From the NCBI RefSeq assembly GCF_011397635.1, contig NC_064755.1, positions 22,241,282-22,305,281 on the forward strand: a stretch of DNA of 64,000 bases. The letters are read 5' to 3'. Source of the stretch: Epinephelus fuscoguttatus. Its lineage: Eukaryota; Chordata; Actinopteri; Perciformes; Serranidae. Positions 1-11,571 of the stretch are shown piece by piece. How positions within the stretch are numbered: position 1 is the stretch's first letter; each line of letters opens with the position of its first letter. Both the position numbers and the translations under genes were made by a program. The notes beneath the pieces were generated by a model that was not told where the DNA came from, ran no database searches, and saw nothing but the letters and a program-made list of their open reading frames with translations.

Positions 1-1960
1 GCCATGTTCGACTGAAAAAATTCAGCAGCAAGTAAAGCAGTGAGAAGCTTTACTCCATCAGCAAACAGAAATCTTCTTAGCACGGCCTGATCTGTGGATG
101 TGGCAGCGAGCCTGGAGGAGGATGAGTTCGATGCCACTTTAGGTTCATCAAAGATGCTTTTAATGTTTAAATATTTTTTCTTACTAATTTAATTGTTTTA
201 ACTTTTTCATTTTAGTTTCTAGTGACAAACAAGTTACTGTTGTCATTACCAATAATGCTTTGCAAGACAACTGTCTGGGACCCTCACAGAGTGTGTGTTT
301 CACTGGATACCAGTTAATTCTGGTCTAATAATTGTCAGTTTGAGCTTGTTGGTATCTCTAATTTTCTTTAAAAAAAAAAAAGACAAAATGTGGGTCAATA
401 CAGATATTTTCAAAAAGTGCCTGTTGACATCTGTTAGAAATAATAATAATAACATGGTGAGAGATTTTGAGGATTTTTCATTTGATACCAGTTCAGCCCT
501 CTGATTACTTGTCATTCCTAAAGTGCGCTGAACTTGAGAGCTTTAGAGAGAATGACATTATGCGTGCATCTGGCTGTTAACATGCTATCTGCCTCGAGGT
601 TTTTCTCCCCTCCCTTTCTTCCCACTTTTTAATTTAGTCAAACATACAAAGCTGGTCTTTGCAATCAAGGCCTAAGCACTTAGGAAGGAGCTTTAGAGAC
701 ATAATTAAAAGGCCTCAGTGGGAGACGGCAGCTTTGAAACAAAGTGACGGAAAGTGAGAGTCTGATACAAGGTTGTTTGGAACATCAGAGATTGAAAGAG
801 AATAGGGTGATGAAGGGACGGAGAAGGGAGAAAAGAGGGAGAAGTGAGAAAAAAATGTGGCATGTGATGATGCGACTAGACTAGCGTGGATTATCTGCTG
901 TCGGCTAGTAAGAATAAGGCTCACAGGGCTGGAAGCCATGTGCTTCAGTGTGACCACAAACACCCAGAATGTATAAAAATTACAACAAACAACTATTATA
1001 ATTATTGCTGAAACTGATTTTAAGGATGTTTTATATTACTGGCATGAGACTCAATATGCAAATAAAAATATGTGAAGGAGAAGCTGGCAATACCAAAAGT
1101 GTTCTCACTGCACAATACTGCAAATAACCACCAGTAACAGTAAATGTGGACGGGTTGAGACAGAGGAGAAAAGCCTGGGTGGGAGACGTGAATTTGAATG
1201 ATCAGACTTCGCCGCAGTTTTAATTACACAGCACACAACTGCAGCCCTGATTAATTCCAACAACCATAAACTGCACAGTGTGTGCGTGTGTTTATGTAAG
1301 TGTGCTGGTACATTTGTCATAGATGGAAGTGAATGAAGATACAGAGACACAGAGAGAGAGATGGAAATCATAATTGAACTTTGTGAATTAAACTGCACCT
1401 CACACATTCAGGTTTTTCAGCACGATGCCAGCACTTTAAAGGATAGACTAATGGCCTTTTCAGTACCCACTAGAATACATTCATAAGGACACCAGTCATT
1501 AGCAGTGATGTGAATATTACAGCAATTTGGGCATTTGGCCATTATCCCAGTGAAATCACAGACTAACCTTTGATTCTGTACCTTCTTTGATTCACACATG
1601 AAGACACATTCAATCCAAACTCACTTTAATGAAATGTCTTTAACAACATTTCAATGAGCCGACCAAGTCTCAACATTTACCAGACTTCAAAAAGATCATC
1701 ACTAATGTCATAAAGTCAAGTGTGCATGTTTTGATTAAAGACAGCTGGGTGCAGCTAAAGTGCCAGTAATGGTTACTAACTACGGTATATTTACTCAAGT
1801 ACTGTCCCTAATCATGACAGTTTTGGGGATACTTGTTCAAAGGTATCCACATTTAATACAAATTCTACTAGTCCTACTGCATTTGAGAAGAAATTATTTT
1901 CACACCACTACATTTATTTGCTGTAGTTAGTTTGTAGGCTCAGTTACATACAGAACACAT
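1..1960. other. left-edge intergenic DNA, no gene recognised
   Basis: AT-rich sequence with short open frames on both strands, none with codon bias, a domain or convincing splice sites that I recognise. A short stretch near 113-164 could be read as an acidic peptide, but nothing else supports an exon. The segment may contain the 3' end of a gene lying to the left, which cannot be judged from this window. Confidence 0.4.
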
Positions 1961-2183
1961 GGGGGCGGCAGTAGCTCAGTCCATAGTAACTTGGGTTGGG
2001 AAGCAGAGGAGTGTGAACTGGTAGCTGTAGAGGAGATTGTTCAAGCCCTGGGCCCAGCCGAGGTGGCCCTGAGCAAGGCACCAAATCGACGGTCGGTCCA
2101 TGCATGCATGTATAGGTCCTGTTTGTGCATGTGTGTGTACATATGACATCCCTGTAGGGATTAATGAAGTATATCTTCTTCTT
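1961..2183 (+). mobile_element. tRNA-derived SINE (percomorph type)
   Basis: Starts with a tRNA-like head (GGCGGCAGTAGCTCAGTCC, a box-A-like motif), continues through a conserved body (AGCCGAGGTGGCCCTGAGCA) and ends in GGGATTAATGAAGTATATC followed by a short TCT/CTT tail. The head-body-tail order is that of a fish tRNA-derived SINE. The body is shortened relative to the versions I remember. The family name is not asserted. Confidence 0.7.
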
Positions 2184-2454
2184 ATCAATGAATTAAATTT
2201 GATGCATTGTTATAAATGAAATGACCCAATAGGTGAGCCTATAAGAGGCATGTCCACAGTCTGACCCAGAGGTCATGACAGACTTTAAACAGCCTGCAGC
2301 TTGTCTTTCAAAATATAGGCTGTGACTCGCTACACAAAATTGGTTAATCAAACGGAGAAAGACATCAAACTAAGCAAAGATATCAGAGTTTACAAAGGCA
2401 GTATCTTCATGAGGTACAGAAATGATTAGAGGGAATGTAAAGCACAATTATCAA

Positions 2455-2780
2455 TTAGTATTTTTGTATTTGTTTTATACACAGGGTAATATTGGTTATC
2501 AGGTTTAAGAAGGGCAGTGGTGTAAATGTGAGGAGAGTGTATTTATGTAATGGTTTGATTAGTGATGGATTAGTATAGTTTGGGATTGGGGGTAGGGCTA
2601 GACAAGCATGTTGCTTCTCTTTGTTGGACATGAAATGTTCATTTATGTTTCTCATTGTTAGTCTGTTCATGATTTATTGTTTGTTTCTGTTTTGTAGGGA
2701 TTTTTTTCAACTATACATCCTATTTTATGCTATTTTTTAATGTTTGAAATAAATCAAATCAAATCAAGCAAGATCACTTT
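2455..2780 (+). mobile_element. probable 3' end of a non-LTR retroposon
   Basis: Ends in a TTTGAAATAAATCAAATCAAATCAAG tract that looks like a simple-repeat tail of a LINE 3' end, preceded by about 300 bases with remnants of open reading frames. No reverse transcriptase motif is visible, so class and orientation are inferred from the tail only. Confidence 0.35.
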
Positions 2781-3128
2781 GCACTTTTCCTTCACCTCAT
2801 GGTTGCTGGATCATCATACAGGTTGTAGATATGCACCAAGTAGGAACTACACAGGCAGAAATAGTGAGTTTTCATTAACAGACTGTAACCAAGCTAACAA
2901 ATGTAGAAAGACGCGCAAAGATGACAGCGAAGGCCGCCTCCCTCCGGAGTGGTGGACAATTGAATAGGACAACTTTTTCAGTGGAAGATGACACAGTTGA
3001 GTTTGTTTCACTTTTTATGTGATTTCTTTTTAAAATAACACATATGATGCAAGAAGCAGATGGCACCCAGGTATTTTCTCATTATCTACCCTGGCCACCA
3101 TGAAAAAAAGTTTCGACACCCCTGACCT

Positions 3129-3570
3129 TTAACCGTTTGAAACCTGAGCAAACTGGCTTGGTTTCTTTCAAAAACATGGGGAGAAGGCAATGAGCAACGG
3201 CAGAAGAAATTACCCTAAAAAAAAGATAGCAAGAAATCATTAAATGAGAAAATTAAAAACAGCAAAATTAGTAAATAAATATATAAATAAAAACAAGAAA
3301 AGAATGTTTAAAACAAAAAAACAAACAAGAAAAAAGACCTGGATAAAGCTTAAAAATGTAAATAATTATATTATAATAATTTCAAATATATAATAATGCT
3401 AATTATAAATATAGTTTTTCCCTAGCTTTTTTTCTTTTTAAATTTTTTTACTAAAGCCATATATTTTTTTGCAGTTTGTGGAACATTTCTTACTCAGTTA
3501 CTCAATTACTTTTATTACCCATGTTTTTTGAAAGTAACCGTGCCAATTTGCTCAGCGTTCAATGGTTTAA
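3129..3570. mobile_element. non-autonomous TIR element (MITE-like)
   Basis: The left end (GTTTGAAACCTGAGCAAACT, then a CTTTCAAAAACATGGGGAG block) is matched in inverted orientation by the right end (CCCATGTTTTTTGAAAGTAA, then TTTGCTCAGCGTTCAATGG). This gives roughly 45-bp imperfect terminal inverted repeats around a very A-rich core. No transposase is encoded. A related copy lies at 43541-43966 and shares the phrase GGGGAGAAGGCAATGA. Confidence 0.65.
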
Positions 3571-4048
3571 ATACTTGCGAAATGCGTCACAATAAACCAC
3601 AGTGACTGTTTGTGGAACATGTCAGACAGTACAGTGTGACTCAGTGATGTGCCTTTAACCATTGTACAAATATGCCAACCACAGATGTTACATTTGTATG
3701 TTAACAATGTCTAATTAAAAACCTAAAGAAATGCCTCCTAATGGACTGGCTGGCACGAGTGCAACACTGTGCAGTAACTAAATGTAAAAATCTAAATTGT
3801 TTCACTGAAAACAATGCTTTTGTTAATCATAATCTGAAGGGTTAGGATTTCTTGTGGTGCATTACTCTGTTTGTCCGCTAAGTGGCGCCAAAGACTCAGC
3901 CATCCAGTGGTCACGTGACTTCAACACCCAGCAACCCCCTTGTTTCTGTTTCCTGTTCACTCACTCGTGGATAATACCCCAAAAATACCTCAGTAACCTT
4001 TGTCTAGATATGACGAAAGTATGTAAACGTGTATAATATAACACCGAC

Positions 4049-6610
4049 ATGTCGGACAGACACCGGGCTCTGCCGTCATGGATGGCGAAGAAGGAGCAGA
4101 AAGTGAAGAAGGAGCCGCTGAAGAGCCTCAGTAAACAGAAAGCTGCACGGTAACGTTACTTTACCTTGCCAAAACAAGACAAACCCTCGGTTCTATGCGT
4201 CAATTAAAGCCCCTAAGCTCTGTTTGACTCACACAAACGCACTTGTGTGTTCACAGGGCTGTTTTCTACTGCATGAACGAGAAGGAGCTGGTGGAGGCAG
4301 CTGTGTCATATCTTACCACCGGAGCCTGCGAGGATGTGAGTCTCCTGACTGACCACAAGGTGGAGCTGTTTCTCACTTTACATGTTTGGAACCAGGAGGA
4401 TGTGCTATAAAAGACCAAGTGCTTGATCTATACTGTATAAAATATATAGATAGGATATGTCAGTATTGTTCAGGATGTTGACATTATGCAAAACAACCAA
4501 ACATGCAGTGCCGGAGAGGCTTCTTTGGAGGCAAAGCTACTTTACAGTGGAAGAAGTTGAGTTACAGCAATAATACCCCAGGGAGAAATCTAGTTTGGTA
4601 ACTAAAGCTACTTAGAAAAAGTAGTTCAGCTACTTTGTTTAAAAAAAAAAAAAAAGAGGCGATGCACATATGTTTATTTTTTTTTTTAAATTTATTTAAA
4701 CTTTATTTAACCAGGAAGTCCCATTGACATTCACAGTCTCTTACAAGAGAGACCTGGCCAATCACAAAACACATTAAAATGCAACAAATACAAGATAAAA
4801 TACAAAAATCCACAATAAAACAACAACTATTCAAACACAGTGGCCTCTCAAGAAAAAAAGCTTACATCTCTATCACCATCTTCTTTATGATGCTCTTAAA
4901 GTCATCGATGATGGAAGTGTTTGTAATTGTAGATCTTTATGAAGATTGTTCCACGCACATGGTGCATAGTAGAAAAACGTGGTTTTCCCCAGATCTGTTG
5001 AAACCCAGGGTTCATTAAGGGGCAACCACTTGGAGGAAGACGCTGTTAACCACCAGAGCTGACACACAGCTAGGCTGGAAGTTTGCCCAATATTGTTTTA
5101 TACATAAAAACATACCAGTGCTGCAGTCTGCAAGTGGTCAATAAAGAAAGTGGTCATAAAGAATGCAGTGATGAGTGAGGGACTGTGCATTTGTAATAAA
5201 ACATAGAGATGCATGGTACACTGAATCAAGGCTATGTAAAATGGAGGAGGTTGCATGTACATACAACATGTCACCTGATATAATATGAAACTATAAAAAG
5301 TCACATGCCAGCACGTAATACCACACAGTTGAGTTTATTGCATAAAGTGCCCACTGGTTTACAGGTCATAGCCTACATAAAACAAAAAACAAAATACCCT
5401 GCAATACAGTGGAAAGTGCAAGAAATATCAGCTTTGTTTTTTAAACAGACACCTGCTCTCCAGAAACTTGAGTCCAGGTGGGAGTGTTACACAAAGCAGG
5501 ATTACTCAGCCAGTCAGGTAACTTATAAAATAGCATGCAACACCTTCTTTGAACATTTGTTAATACATTTTCAACAACCAATGCTTATGATTAATTGCGG
5601 TAAAAGAGGGTTCATTTACAGTAGAGAAGCAATGATAAAAATAATAATAATAATAATAATTTCTTAACTTTTATGGCTCCACATTGTTTGTAGTTTCAGT
5701 AATTACCTACACAAAAAATGGCAAAAAAAAATTGTGACTACTTGATTCAACATGCCGATATAAAGCTACTAGAAAATGTAATTAAGCTACTGGTTAAACT
5801 ACAAGTAGTTCACTACTCTCCAACACTGAAAACATGTATATTAAATGCATCGTATGTGTGAAAGTCAGATACATTTGGATCCTGATACAGATTTTAACTT
5901 TTACAAGTATATGCAAAACATATTTTGTCCACTGGCGGCACAGTGGTTAGCATTGTCGCCTCACAGCAAGAGGGTTTCTGGTTCAAACACAGGTTGGGGA
6001 ATCCCCTCCGTGCAGAGTTTGCATGTTCTCCCCGTGTCAGTGTGGGTTTTCTGCACGTACTCCGGCTTCCTCCCACAGTCCAAGACATGCAGGTTAATTG
6101 GTGACTCTAAATTGGCCGTAGGTGTGAATGTGAGAGTAAATGGTTGTCTGTCTCTATGTGTCAGCCCATTTTTGTCACAGATTATTACATGCAAGATATT
6201 CCCTGTTACATTTTGTCCAAACTCTGTGATTGACCCCCCCCCCCCTACACACACAGGTTGAGGACAAGGCAGCAGGCACCGTTGTGAAGATGAAGGAGAA
6301 CCCTGCCGCTTCAAAGGCGATACCAAAGCCAGTGACTGTAGTGGAGGAGTCATCAGATTTCGGTGATGACCTGGACATGACGTATGTTTCAGAAACAGAC
6401 TTGGACATAACAGAGGTGGAAACATTGCCGTACACTACGAGCCCACAGACTGAGGGGCCTAAGGGTCAGAGGTCAGGGCCAGTACAGGATGGCTGTGGTC
6501 TTGTGAATGTTGGACTGGAGGCTGAGGAAAAAAGGGAGCGCTCACAGATGCCAACAGAGGCAGCAGAGGACGATTCCTTACGGCTTGTGCGAGAAATTTT
6601 TTTCACCTGA
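4049..6610 (+). CDS. cyren: CYREN/MRI, cell-cycle regulator of NHEJ
   Basis: Three coding exons (4049-4149, 4257-4335, 6257-6610) join in phase to a 177-aa protein. The N-terminus MSDRHRALPSW contains the R-x-L-P-S-W Ku-binding motif (human CYREN: RVLPSW). Residues 34-40 (RAVFYCMNE) match the conserved RTVYCMNE stretch. The acidic, serine-rich middle ends in LRLVREIFFT, equivalent to the XLF-like motif LKYVREIFFS at the human C-terminus. Family knowledge: CYREN binds Ku70/80 and tunes non-homologous end joining in the nucleus. The motif pair at both ends with a low-complexity linker is the family's hallmark, and the length is close to the human protein (about 157 aa). Intron 2 carries a hAT-like element and a SINE. 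A tmem140-like gene follows, as in human 7q33. Exon boundaries are hand-inferred; identification is strong. Confidence 0.9.
4506..5828. mobile_element. non-autonomous hAT-like DNA transposon in cyren intron 2
   Basis: Left end CAGTGCCGGAGAG and right end CTCTCCAACACTG are inverted repeats of the CAGTG(C/T)(C/T)GGAGAG type. The flanks CAAACATG (4498-4505) and AAAACATG (5829-5836) match at 7 of 8 bases, as expected for the 8-bp target duplication of hAT elements. No transposase frame is visible. A TTTATTTAACCAGGAAGTCC stretch near 4697 resembles another dispersed fish repeat and may be a nested insertion. Confidence 0.7.
5934..6168 (+). mobile_element. tRNA-derived SINE, 5' portion
   Basis: Head GGCGGCACAGTGGTTAGCAT and a GGTTCAAAC box-B-like motif, then GTTTGCATGTTCTCCCCGTG and the body CATGCAGGTTAATTGGTGAC up to TGTCAGCCC. 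This is an abundant fish retroposon. The usual 3' half is missing here. A longer copy in the opposite orientation lies at 39323-39654. Confidence 0.75.
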
Positions 6611-7500
6611 TGATGAACTTTGTGGAAAACTACTGAAATGTTTGCAGTGCATGTAAAATACTGCCTTAAAGGGGAATGCCACGCACGTAACAACTTCACC
6701 AAGCAGTCCAATCAGTACGCACACAGCCCCTGGAGAAGTGACCCTTTTATTGATGTCACTGGGATGTAAATCTGCCACAGCTCCACAGACTGACCCAGAT
6801 TACTCAACAAAGTTATGCATTAAAATGAGATGTAAATGTCAGTTTTCAATGAAAGTATTCCAAACCCCATTTTGTTGAGACAGCTCTATTAAGCATCTTT
6901 CAGTGTGGCTTCACGAGGTCTGAGGTCAATTCAGTGTTAATGGAGCTGCTGAATGTTTTAGTTTGAGTTAACAGTCTAATGAGCTAACATGGATTAATGG
7001 AAATTCCCCTCACACAGATATCGTAATATTTAGTTTAGTTCAGCCTTGTTTAAGTGAAGACTGGAGCCAGAACTCTTTTGATGTTGAGATAATTAACAGA
7101 GCGGATCCTTTGATAATGAATGTAAAGCTGACTGTAGCTGTGGTAATGTTATAGTACATCACTGCAGAGTTTCTGTGGTCAGAGAGACACGCTTCAAACA
7201 CTGTGCCTGCTTATATTTTCATGAGCAAAGCACTGAATACTTGACACTGAGGTTGTGCTAATGTACAGAGCGCTGTGCTGCAGCTGCAGCTGCACCTGGG
7301 GCCTTTTTGTATGAGTTCAGACAAACAGATATTTTTATCAGTGAGGCAGCTCCAAGCTTTCTTGATGACTGCACAGATTAAAGGGTCACATTGATGTTGA
7401 ACTGGAAGATCACAGAGTATATTCTTGTATTTAAATTGTAGTTTATGCTAATTAGATGTTGTTGTTTGTCCACTTCAATAAATGATGAAGTAGCAGCCCT
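6611..7500 (+). other. probable cyren 3' UTR
   Basis: Follows the cyren stop codon, lacks convincing coding sequence, and contains an AATAAA signal at 7477-7482 followed by a TTTGTGTGG stretch suitable as a downstream element. The UTR end is inferred. Confidence 0.5.
7477..7482 (+). terminator. AATAAA polyadenylation signal, cyren
   Basis: Canonical hexamer about 870 bases after the cyren stop, with GT-rich sequence 20-35 bases downstream. It is the most plausible 3' end of the transcript. Confidence 0.5.
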
Positions 7501-8012
7501 GTCATAAACCTTTGTGTGGACTCTAACAGCTGTCAGCACTTGCTCTTCTACTTCACTACCTTTTAAAATTGTCTTATTGGAAATACAAAAAAGAACAGAA
7601 GCCCTTTTTACAAAGTGCTACTCTCCTGAGCACCTATCCACCAGCTTTGCACATAGGTCATATTTCTTTTTAGTGATATATTTATTTAAACACTTGGTAA
7701 TCACCTTCACAAACCGGTCTGCCCAGAATTCAGAAACACTGTTACAGCACGCAGCAGCTATTACAGTGTGCTCCAGTCTATTTACAAAAAGAAGGGCGAC
7801 AGGTTCATTATAAAATCTGTCTTAACACTCTTGGATTTTGGACCCAAAGCAAAGATTTTGCCATCATTTAGTGGAAATATAACAATGAACATGTAACAAA
7901 ACTGTCAAAAAACAAACACTGCTTTCATTATACCTTCATCAGGCACTTTAGCTTTACGATTCAAATTTCCCTCCTGCTAACAGAGTGAGGTTGACTTCTC
8001 ATCCGGATCCAT

Positions 8013-8525
8013 CTACTCCCAGTCAGACGTTAGCCTCCTCCCCAACAGCCAGCTCAGCACAGTTGTGACAGCCAGCTCAACCTGCACACCCACACAGATA
8101 TAGAACCCGATGGTCGTGCGTTCCCAGCTCACATACGACCAATAGAAAATCAGAAAGCCTACAATGCCGGTCAAGATGAGTAGGCTTGATGCAGCCTGGC
8201 TGGCCATGCTGAACCAGAGTGCTGCTTTGTCCTTGGCGTAGGCCGCTAACAGCATCGCCAGCAGGGCAAAGGCCACAAGCACCAGAGGAACATACAAAGT
8301 CAGGATAAGCACTATTGAGGGGGGATCCACGTTACCCTCAGATTCAGCTCCACTGACATCAATCTGGTACCACCAGTGAAAGGAGCTGATGAGGGCGTCG
8401 TCGGAGAAGATGAACACACCAGCAAAGAGCATCAGAGAGGTCAACATCTGAGTGAGGATGAGCAGGAGAATCAGCGAAATCCAAAGAGAGAACGCTGTGG
8501 CTTTCCTCACAGAGAGAGCAGCCAT
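8013..8525 (-). CDS. tmem140: four-pass membrane protein, TMEM140-like
   Basis: Single-exon frame of 170 aa. Four hydrophobic segments are visible at about residues 11-37, 68-94, 104-128 and 138-162. A loop rich in W, Q and acidic residues follows the first, and a short basic C-terminus (GRRLTSDWE) ends the protein. Topology and length fit TMEM140 (185 aa in human). A weak local resemblance (FLIFYWSYVSWE before the last helix versus human FLSYVWKWV) supports this. Position next to cyren matches the human CYREN-TMEM140 pair, which is the main argument. The start is preceded by CATCTTCAG, a possible splice acceptor, so the 5' UTR probably comes from an upstream exon near 10.4-10.6 kb. Biochemical function is unknown. 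An alternative is another small tetraspan of the claudin/MARVEL type. Confidence 0.6.
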   Translation of the reverse strand: MAALSVRKATAFSLWISLILLLILTQMLTSLMLFAGVFIFSDDALISSFHWWYQIDVSGAESEGNVDPPSIVLILTLYVPLVLVAFALLAMLLAAYAKDKAALWFSMASQAASSLLILTGIVGFLIFYWSYVSWERTTIGFYICVGVQVELAVTTVLSWLLGRRLTSDWE

Positions 8526-10410
8526 ATCTGAAGATGTTTAAGGCCTTATGTCCCCTGACCTGTAGATTTAATATTCAGGTTGACAGAAATCAACACAAAC
8601 ATTTAATCAATCAAAAAACATTTGTAAGAGTGGTGCCTGTTAAAAAAGGGTGAAGACATGTAAGCTGGGAATACCAAAAAGAAATCCCACCTAAAATTCC
8701 AAAAACTACCTCAAGTGTTATTTTAGAACTTGTTATATATGTATGTTGTATTGCTGTAAAGAAAACATGTTGCCAAGTAAAATACCTTAGAAACGTTGGA
8801 CCCTCAAACACATCGAGAACGCCTACCTCACTTCGACATGCTCAGGTAAAATGGGACAGTCATGTTTGTTTTTTAAATTATTAAATCCATTTATCAGTTC
8901 AGTCATTAATTCATGAAATCATTAATGTAACCTAACTATTCATTAAAAGAGATTTTCCACCTTTTCCGCCATGCTCTTCCTGTTCTTTTGCTGCCTGTGT
9001 TCTTAGTGCCATATTGCCTACAATGGACAGGCACATATGTGTGTGTGCTTACGTGCTCACTGCATCATCTTTAATATTTTTAAGTGACAAAAATACTAAA
9101 AATGTCTATAATATGACAAGATGGCACACAGTAACATAACACACGGGCCATGCTGCCTGCGTGAGCAGCGTGTGTGCATAGCAGGTTGGAGCTGCTGCTT
9201 CGCTGCAGAACATCTAGATTTTAGAAGCCTCGCCTATGTTTTGTGTGCCGCGGTTTTCAGCAAACAGACAGTCACATTGGTCTTTTGATGCTCACACTTA
9301 CATAATACCACCTTTAGCTGCAGTTGCAATGTCAAAATCTGTCACAGACATAAAATAATACATACATTTTTATCATTAACTCAACCCAAACTGTTTCCAT
9401 TTCAAAATAAAAGCCCTCTGACAACGTTTTTGTCGACTGAATCCCTTCATTTATTAACATGATGCTTTTTATTATGAACCGTGTTGTTGAAATGCAGTGG
9501 CTTGCACGGCTCCATAAATGAGTGGAGTACTCGCTTTTAATTGTATTGATACAGTAGTTATAGCAGCAGGCAGCTCTTCAGCAGCAGGAAAAATGTCCCA
9601 TTAAGTGCACTCTCAAAACCCTCAACCATAGAAAATAAAGTGTAGTATTAAAATAATATGATTATAAGTCAAACAGTTAATAAAATGCAACATCCTAACC
9701 ATTTTGTTGCTATCATTGTTTTAGCTGCAGTACTCTTATTACCACAAAGGGAAAATCAACATGCCACTTGGCTTGCAAGCTCTGGGTCCAGTGATGTTTT
9801 TTGATATTTGCTCTGAGCTTCCTAGTTATCTCAGACCAATCAAAACAATGGTTTCACTTGTAGAGCACTCTTGTAGTGACAATGTTTATAGAGCCAAATA
9901 TGTAAAACTGTAAATGTCCCATTTTACCTGATGCCCCACAATACCTGACTTCTTCCTACAGAAAAACATAAATTAAATAAGACTGCATGGATTAACTGCA
10001 TTATCATGTGCGTGATCTTAATGACGCAACCATCAAATGGGACAGCTGCCAACTTGTCAGCATAACAAACTTGTCCTACAGCAACAAATGTGTCACGGAT
10101 TTAATATTTAACCAAGTCAGCTGATCAGGATTCATTTGGCAGTTTCCTCTTCATGATTACATTACATCTAAATGGAATTGACTTCGGTCAATTCCGTGAA
10201 ATCAATGGAATTAACTCAGTGAAATCCCATTAAAATGAAAGTGTGACTTCAAAGAGCTGTAAATAATGATCATTCTGAAACCAAACAGAATGGTGATAAG
10301 TCAGAAACATGGTGACAGGTGAAGCTGCTTTGTCAAGAATAAATCCTGATTCATGTCTGACTGCTGATGTGATCCAGTAAAGTTAAATTAGTGGATTAAT
10401 TATGCCTTGT
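8526..10410. other. probable 5' intron of the tmem140-like gene / intergenic
   Basis: No coding sequence recognised. The stretch lies between the coding exon and a candidate minus-strand 5' exon, and contains AT-rich sequence and the TTCG hairpin listed separately. Confidence 0.4.
10174..10195. other. perfect 9-bp hairpin with TTCG tetraloop
   Basis: GGAATTGAC and GTCAATTCC flank TTCG, giving a C(UUCG)G loop, among the most stable RNA tetraloops. A U-G and an A-U pair could extend the stem to 11. The stretch 10200-10230 repeats AATGGAATTAACTCAGTGAA, a relative of the left arm. Confidence 0.6.
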
Positions 10411-10417
10411 TTACTTA

Positions 10418-10645
10418 CGTTGGTTGAAGTCAATCTGGTACAGGAGGAAGTGTGGGGGCCCGGGGTTGGTGCGCGACATGCGCATAGAGCGTGATCGCGC
10501 ACGGTGCGCAGCGCCGCTTGCAGGAGTCAACTCCGCTGGTGCACGCTGTCTTCGACAGTTTGACGTGCGGACTTCTCCAAGTTGGAAGTGCGAGATCATC
10601 CACAACTTTATCTGCTTTCACTGCAACGCAAACAGGTTCAAAAGG
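10418..10645. promoter_or_regulatory. CpG-rich divergent promoter / 5' exon region
   Basis: A GC- and CpG-rich island (for example GATCGCGCACGGTGCGCAGC) in AT-rich surroundings. On the minus strand a strong donor (CAAC|GTAAGT) ends at 10418, suggesting the first non-coding exon of the tmem140-like gene. On the plus strand, a 5' exon is needed to supply the acceptor at 11564, and CAAAAG|GTTGGT near 10645 is a candidate donor. The two 5' exons may overlap head-to-head. Transcription starts are inferred. Confidence 0.45.
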
Positions 10646-11571
10646 TTGGTTCCTATTTCTGATTTCACCTTATACCCGCAGCTGTTTTTTTTATTCCTGT
10701 ACATTTTTAGATTTATTTTAAGTTTGTTGAGCACGAGAGGGAGGCGGGGTCGTCTGCAAGGGTTTCTTTGTTCGTTTTTCTTTGAGCAACAATTAATGGC
10801 AATTTGCACACGGATGTTTGTGTGGATATAAATCATAATCGGCATATTTGTCATGCCATGTGTTAGATATGAAAACAGTTTGAAGTGTGTGTTGAAATTC
10901 ATGGTTCAGATGAGAAGTACAACTGGATCAAGGTGTGGTTGTTTAATAGAGTCATTTTAAAAACGCAAACAAAAGGAAATCACAAACCACCGTTTCCCTG
11001 ACATGGCGTCTGTGCAGTAATATTAATTGGCAAACGTTTTCAGTGCATGTCTAAACGTGTCCCATCTTTTGTTTGTAATGGAGTTGGGACGTGAGAGGTG
11101 GCATGCAGTGCAAAGCAGGCCACAAACATAATCAATCAGACAAATGCTTTTTAAATTTCCTTTGGGCACTCTGGAAACACTGATGATAAACACACGCGTG
11201 AATCCCGACACTACACAGCACATGCTGTACATGCAGCACGGGAAGGGCACGAGAGAACACAATGTACCATAACACATACACACACACACTGGGATATTTT
11301 TTGCTCAACCAGTTAAGTAAACCCTGACAAGTATAAGCAAGTGTCTGTCTTTACTTGTGTTTGTTTTTGTGACCTTGATCCATTGTGCATTCATGAATTT
11401 GGAAGAAAAACTCCATCTGATATGACAATGCCTGGAATAGGGATCTTATGTAATATTGAGCAAAAGAGAAGCGTGTATTTACTTTTTGTAGCCACTTCAG
11501 GACCAGAATTCGATGTTTAATCTTTTAAAAGTAATTTTAATCTCATTTTGAACTCTCTCTACAGGTTCATC

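Noticed and set aside
100-170. Possible exon reading an acidic peptide (SLEEDEFDATL)
   Set aside because: An in-frame stop lies just upstream, the donor would be weak (GTTCAT), and no matching neighbour exon is visible at the window edge.
5305-5667. 120-aa plus-strand open frame
   Set aside because: It lies inside the hAT-like element and has no recognised domain or codon bias.
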